NCBI RefSeq assembly: GCF_017301735.1
Contig: NZ_CP071090.1
Location: 2,656,001-2,720,000 of the forward strand
Source: Pyxidicoccus parkwaysis
GTDB lineage: Bacteria; Myxococcota; Myxococcia; Myxococcales; Myxococcaceae
Length of the DNA: 64,000 bases
Direction: 5' to 3'
This document shows, piece after piece, positions 50,426 through 64,000 of the stretch. The position numbers and the translations under genes are program-made. The notes below the pieces were generated by a model. The model saw only the letters and a program-made list of their open reading frames with translations. It ran no database searches and had not been told where the DNA came from. The stretch's first letter is position 1. Each line of letters begins with the position of its first letter.

Positions 50426-53400
50426 ATGGACACCCCGAACGACCCGAACAACTCCATGGCCATCGCCGTGGTGGGCCTGAGCCTGCGCTTCCCCGGTGCC
50501 CGGGACGAGCGCCGCTTCTGGCAGAACCTGTCCTCGGGCATCGAGTCCATCACCCTCCTCGACTCCGAGCAGCGAGCGAAGGCCGGGATGCCCTCGGAGC
50601 CGGGCTGGGTCGCCGCAGCCGGAGTGCTCGAGGACGCTGAGCTCTTCGACGCCGCCTTCTTCGGCTTCTCCCCCGGCGAAGCGGAGCGCATGGACCCGCA
50701 GCACCGCCTCTTCCTCGAATGTGCCTGGTCCGCGCTGGAGTCCGCGGGCCAAGCCCCCCGAGGCTCGCCTCTGCGCGCTGGCGTCTACGCGGCGTCCACG
50801 TTCAGCACCTACCTCCTGTCCAGCCTGCTCCCCCGCGCGGGACGAGAAACAGCCGGTCTCGCCGACGGCCTCCTCTCCACGAGCGGCGACTTTCTCGCGA
50901 CACGCGTGGCCTATGAGCTGGACCTTTCCGGACCGGCCCTCACGGTGCAGACGGCGTGCTCCTCGTCGCTCGTCGCGGTCCACCTCGCGGTGCAGGCACT
51001 GCTCGCGGGCGAGTGCGACCTGGCGCTCGCGGGCGGTGCCTCCGTGCGCGTGCCGCAGCTGACGGCCCACCGCTTTCAGGAGGGCTCCATCCTCGCGCCG
51101 GACGGCCACTGTCGGCCCTTCGACGCTCGAGCCGCGGGCACCGTGGCGGGCAACGGCGTGGGCGTCGTCGTCCTCAAGCGCCTCGCGGATGCGCTCGCGG
51201 ACGGAGACCCCATCCGCGCCGTCATCCTGGGCACCGCCATCAACAACGACGGCGGCGCGAAGTCCGGCTTCGGCGCGCCCTCCGTGGACGGCCAGTCCGC
51301 CGCCATCCGCGACGCGCTGTCCATGGCCGGCGTGGCCCCTCAGGACATCTCCTACGTCGAGGCCCACGGCACCGCCACGCCGCTGGGAGACCCCGTGGAG
51401 GTGGCTGCGCTCCACGAGGTGTTCCGTGGCGTCGAGCCCGGCCACATCGGCCTGGGCGCGGTGAAGTCCAACATCGGGCACCTCGATGCCGCGGCGGGCG
51501 TGGCCGGGCTCATCAAGCTGGTGCTCGCGTTGGAGAACCGCCTCCTGCCGCCCACCATGCACTTCACCTCGCCCAACCCGCTGCTGGAGCTGGACGGCGG
51601 TCCGCTGTACGTGGTGTCTCAGCCCACGCCCTGGCAGGGGCGCGCGCCGCGCCGCGCGGGCGTCAGTGCCTTCGGCATCGGCGGCACCAATGCCCACGCC
51701 GTGCTGGAGGAGGCTCCACCCGTCCCGGGCGACGAGCCCCGGCGTGATGAGGAGTTGCTCCTGCTGTCCGCGAAGTCCGAGGCCGCGCTGGAGCGGATGA
51801 CGGAGGAACTGGCCACGCACCTGAGCGCGCGCCGTGAGCCGCTGGCGGACGTGGCCCATACGCTGCAAGTGGGGCGCGCGCGCTTTCCCTTCCGGCGCTT
51901 CGTCACCTGCGGCAAGGCAGAGAACGCGGCGGCGCTGCTGCGCGGAAGCGAGCCGGCACGCATGCGCACCACGCACGACGAGGCGGAGGCACGCGCGGTG
52001 GCCTTCCTCTTCCCCGGAGGCGGCGCGCAGCGCGTCAACATGGGCGCCGAATTGCTCAGCGAGCCCGTGTACCGCGAGGCCATCGACCGGTGCGCGGAGT
52101 TGCTGCGAGGCCCGCTCGGCGGAGACCTGCGTGAGGTGATGTTCGCCGGCCCCGAGCGCTTCGACGTCGCGAGCCGCGAGCTGGACCGCCCGCTGTGGCT
52201 GCTGCCAGCCGTCTTCGCGAGCGACTGGGCCCAGGCCGAGCTGTGGCGCTCCTGGGGCGTGAAGCCGGAGGCGATGCTGGGGCACTCGCTGGGCGAGTAC
52301 GCGGCCGCGTGCGTGGCGGGCGTCTTCACATTGGAGGAGGCCCTGACGCTCGTCACGGCGCGGGCCCGGCTGATGGAGGGCATGCCTCCAGGAGCCATGG
52401 TGTCCGTGCTCGCGCCGGTGGAGACGCTGACGCCGCTGCTCGCCCCGGAGCTGTCCGTCTCCGCCATCAACGGCCCCGCGACGTGTGTCATCGCCGGGCC
52501 TCCCGGCGCCATCGAGTCCTTCGAGCAGTCGCTGACGGCGCGCGGCGTGGAGTTCCGGCGCGTGCGCATCCCCCGGGCGGTGCATTCGTCGATGCTGGAC
52601 CCGTACCTCGCGGACTTCGCGCGAGTGGTGTCGCGCGTCGCCCTCCGGTCTCCAACGCTGCCGGTGGTGTCGAGCCTCACCGGCCGCTGGCTGGAGCCGC
52701 ATGAGGCCACGGACCCCGAGTACTGGGTACGCCACATGAGGGAGACGGTGCGCTTCTCCGATGCGCTGGGCTGCCTGCTGTCGTCGGGAGACAGGGCGCT
52801 CATCGAGGTGGGGCCGGGCACCATCCTCTCATCGCTCGCGCGACAGCACCCGGCGCGGACGTCGCAGCCGGTGATTGCCTCACTCCCAGGCAACGCCGAC
52901 CGCAAGACGAGCCCGCTGAACGCGCTGGGCGAGGCCTGGCAGGCCGGAGTGAACCTCGACTGGGAAGGCTTCCGCGCCGGAGAGCGCCGCCGGAAGGTGA
53001 CGCTGCCGACATACAGCTTCGACCGCGAGCGGCACTGGCTCGAGCCTGTCGATTCGTCGGCCGGCGGAGTCCACACCGGGGCGGTGCCTCCGCCACCTCC
53101 CGCGCCCCGTCGAGCGACGCCGCGCATGGGCCCGGCGGCGCCACCGCGCGACGAGACGGAGCGGGCGCTGGCCGGTTACTTCCAGGAGTTGTTCCGCATC
53201 CAGGACGTCGGCATCCACGATGACTTCTTCGCGCTGGGCGGAGACTCGCTGCTGGCGCTGCGGCTGACCGCGTGGATATCGGACCGCTTCGCCGTGCGCC
53301 TCGCGCTGAAGGAAGTGCTGGAGGCGCCCACGGTGGCTGTGCTCGCCAGGCGGCTTGGGGACGCCTCGGGTGCGACGCCCACGAAGACAGGTCCTTCGTG

Positions 53401-54172
53401 CCTGGTGCGCATCCAGGACGGCACGCGCGGGACGCCGCTCTTCTTCGTGCACGCGGCCGGAGGGCAGTCGCTCTTCTACCGCGAGCTCGCGCGGAGCATC
53501 GACGCGTCCCGGCCGGCGTACGGCTTCGAAGCGGTGGGGCTGGAGAGCGACACGTGCCACACCTCGGTGGAGGAGATGGCGGCGCACTACCTGGAGGCAC
53601 TGAGGACGGTGCGGCCCGCCGGGCCCTACCTGCTCGTCGGCGCGTCCTTCGGCGGCAGCGTCATCTTCGAGATGGCCCGCAGGTTGACCGCCGAGGGCCA
53701 TGCGGTGCCGTTGTGCGCGATGCTCGACGCGCCGGGCCCGGGCCGGTACCCCGAGCCGCTCGAGGATGACGCCGAGGTGCTGGCCTACCTGGCGGGCCTC
53801 TGGGTGGAAGTCCCGGCGGCGCGGCTGCGTGGCCTGTCACTCGACGCCCAGCTCCAGCTCATCCTCGACGAGGCGAGGCGCGCGGGCGTCCAGGCCTTCG
53901 CCGACCTCGAGCAGGGCCGACGGTGGTTCGCGGTGTGGAAGAACAACCTTGAGGCGCTCGTCCGTTACCCGGCGCCGCGCTGGGAGGGAGAGGTGCAGTT
54001 CTTCCGCGCGGCCGAGCGGCTGCCGCGAATGCCGCGCTTCATGGAGCAGGCCTGGACGGAGCGCTGCTCGGCGCTGCGGGTGGAAATCGTCCCAGGCAAC
54101 CATGAGAGCATGCTGCTGCCTCCTCACGCGCACGTGCTGGGCGCGCGGCTGGCGCGCCTGCTGCCGGACTGA
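50426..54172 (+). CDS. Type I polyketide synthase module KS-AT-ACP-TE
   Basis: This 1248-residue protein is a single PKS module with chain release. The ketosynthase covers residues about 10-430: Cys178 in QTACSSSL, His314 in EAHGTATPLGD, His352 in NIGHLDAAAG. The acyltransferase covers about 525-825: Ser621 in GHSLGEYAA and His720 in RAVHSSM. The usual HAFH/YASH selectivity motif reads AVHS here, so malonyl is only a guess. The carrier domain has Ser941 (GGDSLLAL) and the thioesterase Ser1074 (GASFGGS) with its His in GNHESM. There is no ketoreductase, dehydratase or enoylreductase, so the added unit stays a keto group. It faces the NRPS gene, which lacks a release domain; the stops are 6 bases apart. 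Confidence 0.93.
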   Translation: MDTPNDPNNSMAIAVVGLSLRFPGARDERRFWQNLSSGIESITLLDSEQRAKAGMPSEPGWVAAAGVLEDAELFDAAFFGFSPGEAERMDPQHRLFLECAWSALESAGQAPRGSPLRAGVYAASTFSTYLLSSLLPRAGRETAGLADGLLSTSGDFLATRVAYELDLSGPALTVQTACSSSLVAVHLAVQALLAGECDLALAGGASVRVPQLTAHRFQEGSILAPDGHCRPFDARAAGTVAGNGVGVVVLKRLADALADGDPIRAVILGTAINNDGGAKSGFGAPSVDGQSAAIRDALSMAGVAPQDISYVEAHGTATPLGDPVEVAALHEVFRGVEPGHIGLGAVKSNIGHLDAAAGVAGLIKLVLALENRLLPPTMHFTSPNPLLELDGGPLYVVSQPTPWQGRAPRRAGVSAFGIGGTNAHAVLEEAPPVPGDEPRRDEELLLLSAKSEAALERMTEELATHLSARREPLADVAHTLQVGRARFPFRRFVTCGKAENAAALLRGSEPARMRTTHDEAEARAVAFLFPGGGAQRVNMGAELLSEPVYREAIDRCAELLRGPLGGDLREVMFAGPERFDVASRELDRPLWLLPAVFASDWAQAELWRSWGVKPEAMLGHSLGEYAAACVAGVFTLEEALTLVTARARLMEGMPPGAMVSVLAPVETLTPLLAPELSVSAINGPATCVIAGPPGAIESFEQSLTARGVEFRRVRIPRAVHSSMLDPYLADFARVVSRVALRSPTLPVVSSLTGRWLEPHEATDPEYWVRHMRETVRFSDALGCLLSSGDRALIEVGPGTILSSLARQHPARTSQPVIASLPGNADRKTSPLNALGEAWQAGVNLDWEGFRAGERRRKVTLPTYSFDRERHWLEPVDSSAGGVHTGAVPPPPPAPRRATPRMGPAAPPRDETERALAGYFQELFRIQDVGIHDDFFALGGDSLLALRLTAWISDRFAVRLALKEVLEAPTVAVLARRLGDASGATPTKTGPSCLVRIQDGTRGTPLFFVHAAGGQSLFYRELARSIDASRPAYGFEAVGLESDTCHTSVEEMAAHYLEALRTVRPAGPYLLVGASFGGSVIFEMARRLTAEGHAVPLCAMLDAPGPGRYPEPLEDDAEVLAYLAGLWVEVPAARLRGLSLDAQLQLILDEARRAGVQAFADLEQGRRWFAVWKNNLEALVRYPAPRWEGEVQFFRAAERLPRMPRFMEQAWTERCSALRVEIVPGNHESMLLPPHAHVLGARLARLLPD

Positions 54173-54178
54173 AGAAGC

Positions 54179-64000
<9,822 letters not shown>

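Overview
The window is very G+C-rich and looks like a fruiting myxobacterium (Myxococcota, Myxococcaceae/Archangiaceae type). The support is inferential but consistent: large NRPS/PKS genes, many lipoproteins with Asp-Ala-Gly-rich linkers after the lipobox, a SitA-like lipoprotein toxin followed by DUF2019 proteins, and a DUSAM-domain protein. The last three are essentially myxobacterial families. No rRNA, tRNA, CRISPR array or transposase was seen.

Left edge (1-9191) is part of a biosynthetic cluster. A fatty acyl-AMP ligase/ACP/condensation starter protein, a SyrP/TauD-like dioxygenase and the first condensation domain of a further NRPS (cut by the window edge) run leftwards with 4-8 base junctions. 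A glycosyltransferase and a cytochrome P450, overlapping by 4 bases, run rightwards from a 49-bp divergent spacer that holds a 20-bp palindrome. A stand-alone condensation-type acyltransferase follows. Together they suggest an acylated, hydroxylated and possibly glycosylated lipopeptide.

The centre (about 9.3-48 kb) is mostly envelope, secreted and stress functions. It includes a kelch-like lipoprotein, a NodB-type lipoprotein with an altered catalytic site, an F5/8 C lipoprotein, a frameshifted ELWxxDGT-repeat gene, flavin reductase, Fe superoxide dismutase, a GH15 glucanase, four predicted outer-membrane barrels, and ThrE-, BASS-, SulP- and ZntB-type transporters. A recurring theme is sulfatase chemistry. 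Three sulfatases without signal peptides, a formylglycine-generating enzyme with both active-site cysteines and a SulP permease are interleaved with two paralogous HAD phosphatases and DUF2092/DUF6515/DUF4136 envelope proteins. Several strong inverted repeats between genes look like terminators.

Two small accessory cassettes interrupt this. At 29.5-30.5 kb a Cys-rich lipoprotein and a DUSAM-domain protein sit between perfect 33-bp direct repeats whose sequence includes the end of the convergent ThrE gene. At 48.2-50.4 kb a SitA-like lipoprotein with an HNH-type nuclease tip overlaps a DUF2019 gene. It is followed by a decayed fragment of a second nuclease tip and then a second DUF2019 gene. 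This looks like the footprint of successive toxin/immunity replacement.

The right edge (50.4-64 kb) is a second biosynthetic cluster. A KS-AT-ACP-TE polyketide synthase faces a very large NRPS (C-A-PCP three times after a partial PCP) that runs off the window. The NRPS has no release domain, so the PKS is a plausible terminal module.
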